In this document: piece after piece, positions 46,321-57,358 of the stretch | How the letters are laid out: every line of letters begins with the position of its first letter | Numbering within the stretch: position 1 is the first letter of the stretch | Assembly: GCF_050003625.1 (NCBI RefSeq) | Contig: NC_134397.1 | Span: 195,197,063 to 195,261,062 of the forward strand | Source of the DNA: Haematobia irritans | Taxonomy: Eukaryota > Arthropoda > Insecta > Diptera > Muscidae | Length of the DNA: 64,000 nt | Direction: 5' to 3' | Position numbers and translations under genes: made by a program | Notes under the pieces: generated by a model | Told to the model about the DNA's origin: nothing | What the model saw: only the letters and a program-made list of their open reading frames with translations | Databases searched by the model: none

Positions 46321-47179
46321 TTCAAATTTATATTTTTTATACGCTGTTGGGTGAAGTAAATAAAAAATATTTTTTTTAGTTTTTGATAGCAAGATTAATT
46401 CGGTAGTGGAAAGGACAATAAAAAATATCTTTACGGTGTTGTACTTTATTTTGTATTATGCTAATTTTTTTCAGTATGATCTTTAAAGGGAGAATGTAGC
46501 ATTAAATCATAAAATATGTTAATAAGACTTAAATTCTATTACGAGCTTTTAAACAACAAAAGCGTTCATAGCGTACACGCTTCTCCTCCACTGATAGTAA
46601 TGCGGAACCACATAAATAAGAACTAAATATTTATGTTATGTTATTTATTTAATTATTTTTACATACATATCACTAAATTTGAGATGAACAAGATATCTCT
46701 TAACCAAACAAAAAAAAAAACATTTTAATATGAATGAAAAATGGCTACCAAAATAAAATGCAAAAAAAAAACTTGGAGCGTGTGCAAGCCAGAAATTATT
46801 TCATTTAGTTTCTACCCTATTCTAAAAATTCACATGTAGTCTTAATTTGCTCCAGATTATTACGAAAATAAAAACGTGAGATAATATGAGTACAGCAAGA
46901 TAGATGACACATTTTTTGACAATTGATAAAGGTTTAGATATTAAACCACGAAATATGCTATTGTACAAAATACTACAGAGATGGATGGATATAAAGTGTT
47001 CCCCCAATTTATTGGAAACTATACACGAATATATTCATTACAAAAATATAATTTCTTTGCTTGTGAATATTTTTTTGCAAATGGGTTTAAGATTCATCTC
47101 TTATCTGTTTTGCTGGCATAGCCTAAAGGAAAAAATTTACAAGTGACTATCCAAAATTTCTACCAAAGGATGATGTACA
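46321..47179. other. Unassigned AT-rich DNA
   Basis: No gene or known repeat recognised. Overlapping open frames on both strands at 46822-47146 are short and AT-driven. Confidence 0.4.
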
Positions 47180-47212
47180 TACAGTGGCGTGCCGAAATGA
47201 GTACATAATTAA

Positions 47213-47918
47213 TTTTTTTTCATTTCTAAACGAATAAAATAAGCAGTATAAAAGAAATTCAAAATAATTTTATTTTTCCTTTATACTTTCAACCAATTCT
47301 TGTATAATTTCATCTGGTATATTCTGCCACTGTACTCGTTCCCACAGGTCTTCTAATTTTGATGGAGCTGATTTGTACAATACAAGCCGTATTCCCACTA
47401 TTGACCATAAATCTTCAATCGGGTTGAGGTGGGGGCTGTGCGCTGGCCACTTCATCACTTGAAATTTTTCTCACTAAGCCATTGCTTCGGATCAGCATCC
47501 TGTTGAAATTATTTAAAAAAAATTTTTTTCACAATTTTATTTCAATAAAAAATTTTCAAAAAAATTTTTTTTTCATTTCTAAACGAATAAAATAAGCAGT
47601 ATAAAAGAAATTCAAAATAATTTTATTTTTCCTTTATACTTTCAACCAATTCTTGTATAATTTCATCTGGTATATTCTGCCACTGTACTCGTTCCCACAG
47701 GTCTTCTAATTTTGATGGAGCTGATTTGTACAATACAAGCCGTATTCCCACTATTGACCATAAATCTTCAACCGGGTTGAGGTGGGGGCTGTGCGCTGGC
47801 CACTTCATCACTTGAAATTTTTCTCACTAAGCCATTGCTTCGGATCAGCATCCTGTTGAAATTATTTAAAAAAAAATTTTTTCACAATTTTATTTCAATA
47901 AAAAATTTTGTCAAAATT
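47213..47918 (-). pseudogene. Tc1-like transposase C-terminus, two tandem copies
   Basis: Two copies 353 bp apart (frames 47270-47458 and 47623-47811) each encode MKWPAHSPHLNPIEDLW (second copy NPVEDLW), the third catalytic region of DD34E Tc1 transposases, and end LVESIKEK. Just upstream in each, in a shifted frame, is QDADPKQWLSEKNFK, the second Asp region, so each copy has a frameshift. The copies differ at very few bases, so the duplication is recent. Between them and the central fragment lie two or three 29-bp minisatellite units (ATTTCTATAGAAAATCTTCA) in place of transposase sequence. Confidence 0.85.
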
Positions 47919-47941
47919 TTATTTCTATAGAAAATCTTCAG

Positions 47942-48800
47942 GATAGGCACTCTTGTCAACAAACTCGGGAAGATGAGTCTGCAAAATGGCGAGGTAATCT
48001 TCCTTCTTCATTATACCTTCAATTTTCTACAATGGCCCAATGTGCCACCAAGTGAAGCAGCCTCAAACCATGATGCTTCCACCACCATGCTTGACAGTTT
48101 GTTTAACATGGTGGCGTTGGATGGTGTCACCAGAACGACGCCAGCAATATTGTTTACCGTCCGATTGGAAACGGTTAAATTTTGATTCATCTGGCCAGGT
48201 AACACGTTTCCAGTCATTTCTATAAAAAATCTTCAGGATAGGAACTCTTGTCAACAAACTCTGGAAAATGGCGAGGTAGTCTTCCTTCTTCATTATACCA
48301 TCAATTTTCTACAATGTGCCACCAAGTGAAGCAGCCCCAAACCATGATGCTTCCACCACCATGCTTGACAGTTTGTTTAACATGGTGGCGTTGGATGGTG
48401 TCACCAGAACGACGCCAGCAATATTGTTTACCGTCCGATTGGAACGGTTAAATCTTGATTCATCTGGCCAGGTAACACGTTTCCAGTCATCTGTCGTCCA
48501 ACTTTTATGTTCTCTTGCAAACTTCATTCGCGCCTTTTGATTCTTTTCGGACAATGCAGGTTTATTTTTGTTACAGCTGAAACATAACCAATGTTGTGGA
48601 GCGCTCGTCTTGCTGTCCATTCACTAAGTTGCTTATTTTTGGCAACAGTAATATTTTTCGGCGTTACGGACTTGTTCTGCCTCATTTCTGCCATCATAAG
48701 GCGAGCGTCCGCTTCGGTGTACAGTTTTCGGTGGCCTCTGGTTTGCTCTTTGGGAATAGTATTTCGTCTTTTTTGGACGCGAATAACCACAGACTGACTT
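47942..48800 (-). pseudogene. Tc1-like transposase central and N-terminal parts, partly duplicated
   Basis: Two copies of the block with WKRVTWPDESKFN (first catalytic Asp), YCWRRSGDTIQRHHVKQTVK and HGGGSIMVWG lie about 280 bp apart, joined by a short minisatellite-like junction (ATTTCTATAAAAAATCTTCA). Upstream on the minus strand are KNQKARMKFAREHKSWTTDD and the N-terminal domain ISQSVVIRVQKRRNTIPKEQ, then YTEADARLMMAEMRQNKSV. The start of the protein (MKKLSRDVKDNIVSLTNNGS) lies beyond the foldback insertion at 50239 downward. No copy can give a working transposase. Confidence 0.85.
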
Positions 48801-48808
48801 ATATATAG

Positions 48809-50146
48809 ATGTGCGTGAAGATAAATTCCGAATTTAGTTAGCACAGACACAAACCATTTTTGCGGAGCCCTGTTAATTAGTTAACAGAGCTTCACAAAGG
48901 AGATAACAGAGCACTGTTACGAGTTAACAGAGGAATTTTCTGCCCTAATCAATGATAGATTTATTTTTTTGATCACCAGGAAAAATATTAAATGGTCTTC
49001 CTGACCAATTTGCTTTATCTAAAATTAAACCACCGCTTGTGGCATTATAACTCACAGCTACATTCACACATATGTCTCAAAATTTTGCAGAAAATTGAGT
49101 TTTTCGGCACAATTTTTTCAGAGAATGGGACTCACGTGACCATTGTGGCCACATGGACAATTGTCCCACAATGACCCATACACCATACGAAAGGGCTTGA
49201 AGAGCTCTATCGATATTGGATATATTTTTTTAGATCCGCCGGTCAGTTTTGGAGAAAAATAAAATTCTTTATAAAATTCTGGAGAGGATGCCTCCAGTGA
49301 CCATTGTGGCCAAATGGACAATTGTCCCACAATGACCCATACACCATATGAAAGGGCTTGAAGAGCTCTGTCGATATTGGATATAATTTTTTAGATCCAC
49401 CGGTCAGTTATGCAGAAAAATATCAAATATCGATAGAGCTCGTCAAGCTCTTTCATATGGTGTAACATAGGTGTCATAGTAGGACAATTATCCATTTGGC
49501 CACAATGACCACTGGATGCATCCTGTCCAGAATTTTATAAAGAATTTTATTTTTCTCCAAAACTGACCGGCGGATCTAGAAAATTCTATCACATATAAAT
49601 AGAGCTCTTCAAGCTCTTTCATATCGTGTATGTGTCATAGTGCGACAATTGTCCATTTGGCCACAATGGTCACTGGAGGCATCCTCTCCAGAATTTTATT
49701 TTTCTCCAAAACTAACCGGCGGATTTAAAAAATTATATCCAATATCGATAGAGCTCTTCAAGCCCTTTCGTATGGTGTATGGGTCATTGTGGGACAATTG
49801 TCCATGTGGCCACAATCACGTGAGTCCCATCCTCTCAAAAAAAATTGTGCCGAATACTCAATTTTCTGCAAAATTTTGAGACATATGTATGAATGTAGCT
49901 GTGAGTGATAATGCCACAAGTGGTGATTTAATTTTAGATAAAGTAAATTGGTCAGGAAGACCATTTAATATTTTTCCTGGTGATCAAAAAATAACTCTAT
50001 CATTGGTTAGGGCAGAAAATTCCTCTGTTAATTCGTTACAGTGCTCTGGTATCTCCTTTATGAAGCTCTGTTAACTAATTAACAGAGCTCTGCAAAAAAT
50101 GGTTTGTGTCTGTGCTAATTAAATTCGGAATTTATCTTCACGCACA
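48809..50146. mobile_element. 1.3-kb foldback element inside the Tc1 transposase gene
   Basis: Long palindrome centred near 49477. The left arm starts TGTGCGTGAAGATAAATTCC and the right arm ends GGAATTTATCTTCACGCACA. Arms contain CAGACACAAACCATTTTTGC and TTAATTAGTTAACAGAGC. The inner part has units of about 161 bp (ACAATTGTCCCACAATGACC, GGCTTGAAGAGCTCT), two in the left arm and three reversed in the right. It interrupts the transposase between KELNI and ISQSV; the junction shows a short TATA-type duplication. The frames on either strand are palindrome shadows. Confidence 0.8.
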
Positions 50147-50606
50147 TATATTTAGTTCCTTGGCTATCATCCGCGATGAGGACCCATTATTAGTTAAGGA
50201 AACTATATTGTCCTTCACATCGCGCGATAACTTTTTCATTTTAATTTTTACTTGATATTATTGCAGTACACTTTGAATAAAGCTTTAACTCTTACTGGCA
50301 AACACGTTTCTAAACACAAAGTTGTATTACAGATCATAAAAAAAGACAAAAAAAAAAACAAAACTAACAGTATATATTGGTTTTATGCTGAGTACATAAA
50401 AAAAGTGCAAAATTAAGTACATGCGAGTTTTTTTTTTTGTTATGTTTATTTATCTCTCTAACTTCTTTACTTTTTGTTGTTTTATTTAGAATTGAAGAAG
50501 GAATAAAGGAAAGATAAAATTATTTTGAGTTTCTTTATTTCTGCTTTTTATTCGTTTAGAATTGAAAACAAAATTAGTTATGTACTCATTTCTGCACGCC
50601 ACTGTA

Positions 50607-50932
50607 TATATTGGAAAATAAAAACAAAGTCAATAAAAAAAAATAATATAAAAAAAGGAAAATAAAAAGTGCACAAGCAATTACTGGCTTGACAACGACC
50701 TACATTGGAAGACAGGCAAGCAACAGACATTGGAGGACTAAAAGTAAAAAAATATTAAATGGAATACAAATCATATGTGGCCCCTATCGAAATCCATGCC
50801 CCCAATGTTTTTTTTACACAAAGAGAGGATTAATGGATCAAAAGGGGAAAACAAAGGTGTGAACTTAAATTCGTGGTTTGTGTCTCGGCTAAGTTGATTG
50901 AAGTTGAACATTTTTTCAATTAATAAATTAAT
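50607..50932. other. Unassigned DNA running into an AATTAA-type repeat
   Basis: No gene. The last about 55 bases (TTGATTGAAGTTGAAC, TTTTTCAATTAATAAATTAA) look like the AATTAATTGA MITE that continues at 57956, split by the hAT unit. Confidence 0.4.
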
Positions 50933-51309
50933 ATTGATACCAGGGCTGTGGAGCCGGAGTCGGAGTCTTGGAGTCGGAGTCTGAAGATTTTTCTGGAGTC
51001 GGAGTCGTAAAAATTTTGCTCGACTCCGACTCCGGCTAAACCAAATTTTTTAAAACACTTCACATTTTTGTAACTAAGCAAGTTTTTACGCAAATTAGTT
51101 TCCATTGCGTTATTCATTCGATCAATGTACAGCATGATTGTAAATGAAAATCAACTTCCAATTACGGCTATCTTTTTATGTTTCCTAGAATGTTAGATTA
51201 GCAGATGGGCTGGATCGATCCATTTTAATGCCCATATCAATTTAACATATTTGAAATATTTCGAACAATCGAAATTATTTTTTTTTTTTAATTTTATTTT
51301 AAGGCCATA

Positions 51310-52500
51310 TACATATGTGGAATATTGACAGAAAATTTTTTCAAAGTGGTTTTTTATAGAAAATTGTTTCAAAGTTGTTTTTTATAGAAAATTTTGTCAA
51401 AATGTAATTTCTATAAAAAGTTTTGTCAAAATTTTATTTCTAAGCAAATTTTGTCAAAACTTTTTTCTATAAAAAATGTATTCAAAATTTTAATACTATA
51501 GAAATATTTTTTTCTATAGAAAATTTAGTCAAAATTTTATTTCTATAGAAAATTGAGTCAAAATTTTATTTCTCTAGAATATTTTTGGTTTGTTAGACAA
51601 ATTTTTTTTTTCAAATTTTTATTTCTATTGATAACTTTATTTCTATAAAAATTTAAGTCAAAATTTTATTTCTATAGAAAATGTTGCCAAAATTTTATAG
51701 TAATAGATTTTGTTATTAGAAAATTTGGTCAAAATTTTGTTTCTATAGAATATTTTGCAAAATTTTATTTCTATAGACAATTTAGCAAAATTTTGTTGGT
51801 TACACAAAAATTTTATTCAAAATTTTATTTCTATAAAAATTTAAGTCAACATTTTATTTCTATAGAAAATTTAGTCGAAATTTTGTTTCTGTAGAATATT
51901 TTGCAGAATATTATTTACTACACAAAAAATTTTCTAAAATTGTATTATTATTGATAATTTTTTTTTTTAATTTTATTTCTATAAGAAAAAATTGTCAAAT
52001 TAGAATAATAGGAATATTTTTTCTCTATAAAATTTAGTCAACATTTTATTTCCATAGAAAATTTTGTCAAAATTTTGTTTCTATAGAATATTTTGCAAAA
52101 TTTTGTTTCTATAGAATATGTTATTTTGCAAAATTTTATTTCTATAGAAAATTTTGCAAAATTTTGTTTGCCGCACAATTTTTTTTTAATTGTATTTCTA
52201 TTGATAATTTTTTCAAACTTTTATTTCTATAAAAAATTTTGCCAAATTTTATTTCTATAAAAAATTTTGCCAAATTTTATTTCTATAAAAAATTTTGCCA
52301 AATTTTATTTCTATAAAAAATGTTGCCAAATTTTATTTCTATAAAATTTTTATTCAAAATTGTATTCCTATATATTTGGTCAAAATTTGATTTCTATAGA
52401 AAATTTTGCCAAAATTTTATTTCTATAGAAAATTTAGTCAAAATTTTATTTCTATATAAAATTTTGCAAAATTTTTTTATTAGACAAAAATTTTTCCAAA
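51310..52500 (-). repeat. 29-bp minisatellite, reverse orientation
   Basis: About 40 degenerate units, including four consecutive near-identical ones with ATTTCTATAAAAAATTTTGC at about 52225-52335. Lies inside the hAT unit. Confidence 0.9.
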
Positions 52501-52504
52501 ATTG

Positions 52505-53125
52505 TATGCTCACTGATACTCACTGCTAAGTCGAAAACTTGTAGAAATGACCCAAATTTTCAAATTTTTCAATGAATGAATTATAAACGCATGTTTGCGA
52601 AATTGTCTAAACAATTATAAATATTTCCCAAATATTGCCCGAGATGTGGTAGAAGCCTGATTTGATATTTTATCAAAATGTAGATCTAAACACAAAGTTG
52701 TGCAGAGTATATTATAATCGGCCCGCCCGACTTTAGACTTTCCTTGCATTTTTATTTTTTGTTAAAATTGTGTTACGTCCCATATCGTTAGATTTAAATT
52801 TTAAGTACATAGATTTTGTAGAAGTATATACAATTTTGTCTAAATCGATTCAGATTCAAATTCATGCGTATGGGAATATAAACCTTTATATAGCTCGCAA
52901 CAAATTTAAAGGATTTGAGATAGTATCAATAATTTTGGTCCACAAATACATATACTGTTGGTATCTTCTCATATTATGATGGGTATTTATATCATTATTT
53001 TATGTATTAAACATTGCCCTAAATTTGAAATATAGAGTTCAATTGGCATCTAATGTGAAATTAAGACCTTTTTTTGCACACATAAATAAATACGATACTT
53101 TATATCGATCCACTTACGGTACCCC
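52505..53125 (+). mobile_element. D2 3' ends (two fragments)
   Basis: CACTGCTAAGTCGAAAACTT then CGGCCCGCCCGACTTTAGAC at about 52719 is a D2 3' end. A second decayed body piece follows (AAATCGATTCAGATTCAAAT, ATGGGAATATAAACCTTTAT). No gene. Confidence 0.6.
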
Positions 53126-53474
53126 CGCAATATTTATTTTATTTATTTATTTATTTTATTTAGGGAATTACACATACAACAAAATTTTAACAATTTTTTC
53201 AATTAAAGTATGTGTCTATCATTGCAAGGTATGAAGTTAATTCTTATCATAATTACATATTAAAATATTATAGAAAAAATGTAAGAAAACGAAAGCAATT
53301 AAACTAAATACATATAAAATTGGTATTAGCATTGAAATATTTTAAGTAGGTTAATGAACATATAAAAATAAGATTTCATATAACAAAAATTACTTTACTA
53401 AAATAAAATATAGAATATAACAAAATATAAAAAAGTTAAAAGTATTGAAATAGAACAAAGTTAAGAAAAGAAAA

Positions 53475-56297
53475 TTATTGCAAATTCTTAAAATGATTGA
53501 AAAGTGATTTCTTAAATTTGTTTGCGTTGCCAAGTGATTGAAGGTTTGTTGGTAACGAGTTCCAAAGAAAGACAGAATGTAGCATAAATTGTCTCTCGCT
53601 CACTTGAAGTCGATGTCGATCTGGTATAAGCAGTACACCTCTGTTAGACCGCCCGAAACGTATCTTGTCATATAAGTATTCAGGTTGTTTCAAGTATATT
53701 ATCTTGTGAAGGAAAAGAAGGGTTCGTACCTTTAACAAGTCCAATAACGGGAAGCCATATAAGGAGTTAATGAAAGAAGAAGAGCTGTCGTATCTTTTTA
53801 AGCCAAATACGTAGCGAATTATAGCTTTGTATACGGATTCCAAGCGCTGTTTACTTTTAGCGTCACATTTGCTGAACAACTCACAGCCGTACAGAAGGAT
53901 AGGTAACAAGTATGATTTGGCAAGTAAAATCCGAATGTGTATAGGCGTAAATGATTGAGAATGGTATAGTGTACGCAGCATTCCAAATACTTTTCCAGCA
54001 GCAGATGATATATGATCACTCCAAGAGAGGTTATTGTTGAAGATTATACCCAGGTTTTTGGAACGGTTGACTACTTCAATTGCTTGTCCCCTTAGTAATA
54101 CTGGGTTATAATTTGTAATGTTGCGACGTTTGTTTGTAATTATCATACATTTCGATTTATGCGGGTTGAGAGTCAATGAATTACTGGCAGCCCAGATGCA
54201 AACTCTTTCCAAGTCTTCATTAATACGAGACACCCCATCCGCCAAGGAGTCATGTTTACAACTTAAATATATTTGTACATCGTCTGCATACAAATGGATT
54301 TTGGAATTTAATAGCTGATTAGGGAGGTCATTCACATAAATGGAGAACAAGAGAGGTCCAAGTATTGAGCCTTGCGGTACTCCCCTAGATAGTGGAAGGG
54401 GATTCGATAAAGATTCACCAATAGCAACTACTTGAGAACGATTACGGAGGTAACTAGATAGCAATGATACGGCTGTATTTGAAAAGTTGTATTGAGAGAA
54501 AAGTTTACTACAAAGGATGTCATAGTCCACACAATCAAACGCCTTCGAATGATCTAACAATACCAAAATCGTGGCAAAACCTTTATCCATTTCCATTCTT
54601 ATATCGTCAGTAACTTTAACGAGTGCTGTCACACAACTATGATTTTGTCTGAATCCAGACTGTTCCGTTGTCATTAAATTGTTAATATTCAAATAATTAC
54701 ATATTTGTTGATGTATTAACTTTTCAAATACTTTCGAAAGGAATGGTAGAATGGCTATTGGTCGAAATTCAGATGTGGTGTTAGGTTTAGGTATTGGCAC
54801 AATCTTTGCAAATTTCCATACTGTTGGGAAGGTGCTACTCATGATTGCTGTGTTAAATATGTGAGTGATGTACGGTAAAATTAGAGGAAGTATTATTTTT
54901 ATGAATCTTGGATGCAAGTTATCCAGTCCCATTGCATTTGACCTGACGGTCTGAAAACTTGTAAGTACTTCGACATCCGTAATACACGAGAATTCAAATG
55001 AAGAGTTTGCGTCAAATGGATTCACATAGGAAACTGAAGGTGCTCGTATGCTGTTGTCGGAGAAATTGAGGAATTTTTCATTTAGTTCATCTGGATTCGC
55101 ATTGATTGTATCTGTTAGAGGTTTGCCAATTCCAATTTCTCTTATTTTACGCCACTTACTTTTTGAGTCGACGGCAGATCGGAAACTTTCCTCAAAGTGC
55201 TGACGTTTGGCATTGCTAATTTCTTTATTTACTTGTTTTCTTAGTAAACGGAATTCTTCATGCAATTCGGAGGTTTTAAAACGTCTCCATCGTTTATATG
55301 CAATATCTCGTTGTTTAATCATGTTTTTTATAGACGTGTTAAACCATGAGCTATTAGTGTTGCCTGGACGGACTATTCGTGTTGGGACCGTTTTATTCAC
55401 TAGATTAGAAACGTTCTCATTTAAATATGAAATTTGATCATTTACTGATACCTTATTATATATAGCATTCCAATCCATTGAAACAAATTCTTCATACAAT
55501 TGACAATAGTCTATTTTTTTGAAATCAAAAACGGTACGGTGACACTCGTCATTTCGATGCAAGTGACCATAGGACATAAATATAAGGTCATGTTTGGAAA
55601 AACAGGGAACACATAATTGATCATATTTTAAAACTTTACTTTTGTCATCTACCAGGAATAAGTCAAGCAAAGTGTTTGATGTTTCAGAGTAGTGAGTAGG
55701 TACAATCTCGTTAACATTGTAAAGACCAATTGAATTGAATGAGACTACAATGCTATCGTCTTTAAGTGCATTAGAGTTATAATCACCAGCTAAAATAACG
55801 TCGTCATAACACGTAGTTACAAGAGATATTTCATGCATAAAATTGTCAAAATTTATTCTTGAATTTGGTCTATATACAGCGCCAACTAGTGCATTTTTTC
55901 CGTTGTGTTTGATTTCAATTAAGACATACTCAATCCGTTCATCTGGTTGGGATTGTTTCACTACTTTAAATGCGACATTGTTTTTAACATATACAGCTAC
56001 ACCTCCGCCGTGAGAGCTTCGATCATTTCTCACAATTTTATATCCATCTACCTTAACCTGAGCATCAGCGACCGATGAAGTGAACCAGGTCTCAGAAACA
56101 CAGACAATATCAATTTTTGAATTCTCAAACAAATGTCTAAACTCGTCGATTTTCTTGGTTAAGCTTTGAGCATTCAAGTGGCAGACATTAAAGCCATGAC
56201 ATTGTTTCGCTAGAATCCGTAATACACTGCTTGTACAATCAATGGAACTCGCTGGTGTAGTATTAAGTAAGGACATAGAAAATAAACATTTTGGCAA
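53475..56297 (-). CDS. Retrotransposon ORF2: endonuclease and reverse transcriptase
   Basis: 940 residues, full length with no stops. The N-terminal endonuclease/exonuclease/phosphatase fold shows HLNAQSL (Asn42), SETW (68-71), VYRP (141-144), GDYNSN (171-176), SNTLLDLF (207-214) and SKHD (234-237), the set expected for an APE-type target-nicking nuclease. The reverse transcriptase follows: FRPIAILPFLSKVFEK (511-526), QSGFR (546-550), LLDHSKAFD (580-588, first Asp), GVPQGSILGP (639-648) and YADD (670-673, catalytic Asp pair). The tail (to 940) has the usual C-terminal region with YGCELF and no RNase H motif. It should nick DNA and prime reverse transcription of its own RNA. All key residues checked are present, so it may be active. 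The overlapping 60-76-residue frames are shadows. Confidence 0.92.
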   Translation of the reverse strand: MPKCLFSMSLLNTTPASSIDCTSSVLRILAKQCHGFNVCHLNAQSLTKKIDEFRHLFENSKIDIVCVSETWFTSSVADAQVKVDGYKIVRNDRSSHGGGVAVYVKNNVAFKVVKQSQPDERIEYVLIEIKHNGKNALVGAVYRPNSRINFDNFMHEISLVTTCYDDVILAGDYNSNALKDDSIVVSFNSIGLYNVNEIVPTHYSETSNTLLDLFLVDDKSKVLKYDQLCVPCFSKHDLIFMSYGHLHRNDECHRTVFDFKKIDYCQLYEEFVSMDWNAIYNKVSVNDQISYLNENVSNLVNKTVPTRIVRPGNTNSSWFNTSIKNMIKQRDIAYKRWRRFKTSELHEEFRLLRKQVNKEISNAKRQHFEESFRSAVDSKSKWRKIREIGIGKPLTDTINANPDELNEKFLNFSDNSIRAPSVSYVNPFDANSSFEFSCITDVEVLTSFQTVRSNAMGLDNLHPRFIKIILPLILPYITHIFNTAIMSSTFPTVWKFAKIVPIPKPNTTSEFRPIAILPFLSKVFEKLIHQQICNYLNINNLMTTEQSGFRQNHSCVTALVKVTDDIRMEMDKGFATILVLLDHSKAFDCVDYDILCSKLFSQYNFSNTAVSLLSSYLRNRSQVVAIGESLSNPLPLSRGVPQGSILGPLLFSIYVNDLPNQLLNSKIHLYADDVQIYLSCKHDSLADGVSRINEDLERVCIWAASNSLTLNPHKSKCMIITNKRRNITNYNPVLLRGQAIEVVNRSKNLGIIFNNNLSWSDHISSAAGKVFGMLRTLYHSQSFTPIHIRILLAKSYLLPILLYGCELFSKCDAKSKQRLESVYKAIIRYVFGLKRYDSSSSFINSLYGFPLLDLLKVRTLLFLHKIIYLKQPEYLYDKIRFGRSNRGVLLIPDRHRLQVSERQFMLHSVFLWNSLPTNLQSLGNANKFKKSLFNHFKNLQ

Positions 56298-56410
56298 CGC
56301 AAATTGGCTTTACAATTATATAAGTAGTAATAAATATAATGATAAATTTATATGTTAACAATATGCAAAGAGAATTTATATTTAAATATATAATAAGAAT
56401 CGTAGAAAAC

Positions 56411-57358
56411 CTAGGCCTCATTCTCTTGGTCCGATGGAAAAAACTTATTGAGTTCTGATATATCATCAATAAGTATAGGTTCAGCTTCAGCATTTTGTTT
56501 AATAAAAATGAGTCCCCGACGAGAAAAAGCAGATGAAATAATTTTTTGTTTTTTAATTTTAATTGCAGTTTGAAGTATTTTGAAGTTAGACGAAGTTAAG
56601 TTTTCGTTTAAAAATATTGGTTTATTGGAGTCATAGCCAATATGATTGAGCGATAATTGACATTTATTTTGTTTGCAGAAGATGGATACAGCTCTTAGTA
56701 AAAAATGTTTGTCATACGGTGTAAAAAGTTTAATAATTATGGTTCCATCAGGAGTAGTTTTATTCTTTTTGTTTGTAGATAAGCGATAGATTGTCTTATA
56801 AGGCGGAACATTAATGTTAAGAGCACAACATATGTTTTCAAAATGCTTGCATAAATTTTCAGTTTTACTGTAAGGTATCCCGTTAATTCTTATCTCACGA
56901 GAAACTTTGAGATTTTCTTGCTTTTTTATTTGTGATTTTAAAAAGTGTACTTCGTTTTTCAATTGAGTAATTTCTTCCTTACACTCAGATTCAATTATGT
57001 AAATAGTATTCTTTAAACTAGTAACCTCGTCTTTCACAAGTTTAATATGGTTGTCGATCATTTCTGATAGTTTATTTTCCAAAACAGCAAATTTGTTGTT
57101 CATATGATTAAGAATTTTTTCCTCAATTTGTCTGAACATTGTTTGCATAAAATCCGATTGTTTCTCGAAGCCTTCTTCCATTACATTCACAACGCGAAAC
57201 GGCGAATCATTATTACCAAGTCGCGGTGTCTTAGAGTTTCCAACTGTTGAGATGCCTGCATCGTTGTCGTCTTCTCTTTCTCGTTTAGAATCAAACATTT
57301 TAAGCTGTGTATAGTCTCCGATATAACGGCCAGCGTTTTGATCGTGTGAAGTGTCCAT
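56411..57358 (-). CDS. Retrotransposon ORF1: coiled coil plus RNA-binding-type domain
   Basis: 315 residues. The N-terminus is polar with a basic patch (DSKREREDD). Residues about 60-155 are a probable coiled coil (heptad-rich, e.g. FRQIEEKILNHMNNKFAVLE and EEITQLKNEVHFLKSQIKKQ). From about 155 comes REIRINGIPYSKTENL, then PPYKTIYRLS, GTIIIKLFTPYDKHFLLRAV, PIFLNENLTSSNFKILQTA and a C-terminal PILIDDISELNKFF. This pattern resembles the ORF1 C-terminal domain of CR1/Kiri-type elements that is related to the baculovirus FP protein domain (family knowledge, not searched). Likely role: RNP formation with element RNA. It precedes ORF2 by 113 bp on the same strand. Confidence 0.85.
   Translation of the reverse strand: MDTSHDQNAGRYIGDYTQLKMFDSKREREDDNDAGISTVGNSKTPRLGNNDSPFRVVNVMEEGFEKQSDFMQTMFRQIEEKILNHMNNKFAVLENKLSEMIDNHIKLVKDEVTSLKNTIYIIESECKEEITQLKNEVHFLKSQIKKQENLKVSREIRINGIPYSKTENLCKHFENICCALNINVPPYKTIYRLSTNKKNKTTPDGTIIIKLFTPYDKHFLLRAVSIFCKQNKCQLSLNHIGYDSNKPIFLNENLTSSNFKILQTAIKIKKQKIISSAFSRRGLIFIKQNAEAEPILIDDISELNKFFPSDQENEA

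Larger units (their letters stand above)
47182..50604 (-). mobile_element. Tc1-like transposon, internally rearranged
   Basis: Terminal inverted repeats CAGTGGCGTGCCGAAATGAG (left) and CTCATTTCTGCACGCCACTG (right), flanked by TA at 47180-47181 and 50605-50606. Transposase is on the minus strand, starting at 50239. A foldback element splits the N-terminal domain, the central part is duplicated, and the C-terminal part is duplicated in tandem. Confidence 0.88.

Noticed and set aside
47973..48540. Plus-strand frames with CLTVCLTWWRWMVSPERRQQ
   Set aside because: Antisense of the duplicated Tc1 transposase central region.
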